Part shown: piece by piece, positions 33,468-33,596 of the stretch
How the letters are laid out: every line of letters begins with the position of its first letter
How positions within the stretch are numbered: position 1 is the stretch's first letter
Assembly: GCA_021774195.1 (NCBI GenBank)
Contig: JAJFJJ010000099.1
Location: forward strand, 1-33,596
Length of the DNA stretch: 33,596 nt
Direction: 5' to 3'
From: Nitrosomonas sp.
GTDB taxonomy: Bacteria; Pseudomonadota; Gammaproteobacteria; Burkholderiales; Nitrosomonadaceae
Notes under the pieces: model-generated
Databases searched by the model: none
What the model was told of the DNA's origin: nothing
What the model saw: only the letters and a program-made list of their open reading frames with translations
Position numbers and translations under genes: made by a program

Positions 33468-33596
33468 ATGGCAAAAAGCAAATTTGAACGGTCGAAGCCA
33501 CACGTAAATGTAGGAACGATTGGGCATGTGGATCATGGTAAGACAACGCTGACAGCAGCGATTACGACAATATTGACGGAAAGTTTTGGTGGTGAA
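33468..33596 (+). CDS. tuf: Elongation factor Tu, N-terminal part only
   Basis: The first 43 codons of EF-Tu: [20 protein letters not shown], then the G1 P-loop [15 protein letters not shown]. The gene runs off the window end. AAGAGGAAA upstream of the ATG is the ribosome binding site. It delivers aminoacyl-tRNA to the ribosome. The three tRNAs before it are probably cotranscribed with it. Confidence 0.97.
   Translation, partial: MAKSKFERSKPHVNVGTIGHVDHGKTTLTAAITTILTESFGGE

Overview
The window reads as a moderately AT-rich chromosomal segment of a betaproteobacterium, most likely a Nitrosomonas-like member of the Nitrosomonadales. This assignment is from gene content and remembered gene order, not from a search: lptA-lptB-rpoN-hpf-ptsN-hprK, the hupB / tRNA-Val / tRNA-Asp / ppiD block, fabI beside a peptide-type ABC transporter, and tRNA-Tyr / tRNA-Gly / tRNA-Thr / tuf.

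Layout. 1-2400 is accessory: a VOC-fold protein, a ParDE toxin-antitoxin pair, a gene remnant and a crowd of small palindromic repeats. 2407-8515 is a housekeeping run on the + strand: holC, a small unknown, lptA, lptB, rpoN, hpf, ptsN, hprK, ubiX. 8523-11801 runs on the - strand: 5-formyl-THF cyclo-ligase, mutY, a C-terminally short AsmA and a Rof-type Rho inhibitor. 11802-13600 holds two tandem paralogous alpha/beta hydrolases, one truncated by a miniature element that supplies its stop codon. 13602-15152 is a fused membrane/spermidine-synthase-like protein. 15250-22589 is the most unusual part: three exported proteins whose predicted mature N-terminus is His, a TlpA thioredoxin, a DUF4266 lipoprotein and a very large DUF3570-type outer-membrane protein that appears to carry a second barrel after a His-rich linker. 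Then come valS, hupB, two tRNAs, ppiD, fabI (-), a peptide-type solute-binding protein with one permease, three tRNAs and the start of tuf.

The candidate undescribed system is 15250-22589 together with the membrane/spermidine-synthase-like gene at its left edge. Six palindromes of the form TGCGACA-N3-TGTCGCA (perfect or degenerate) lie upstream of these genes. They fit, from memory, the box recognised by RegA/RegR/PrrA-type redox response regulators. At one gene a 239-bp miniature element sits between palindrome and start codon; subtracting it restores the spacing seen at the other genes. N-terminal His, conserved cysteines, a thioredoxin and a His/Met-rich outer-membrane protein suggest periplasmic metal (perhaps copper) handling. 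That function is inference.

The window is rich in miniature inverted-repeat elements. At least three families have two or more copies here: a 113-bp element, a ~230-240-bp element, and a family of nested hairpins including one 269-bp copy with perfect 35-bp terminal inverted repeats.
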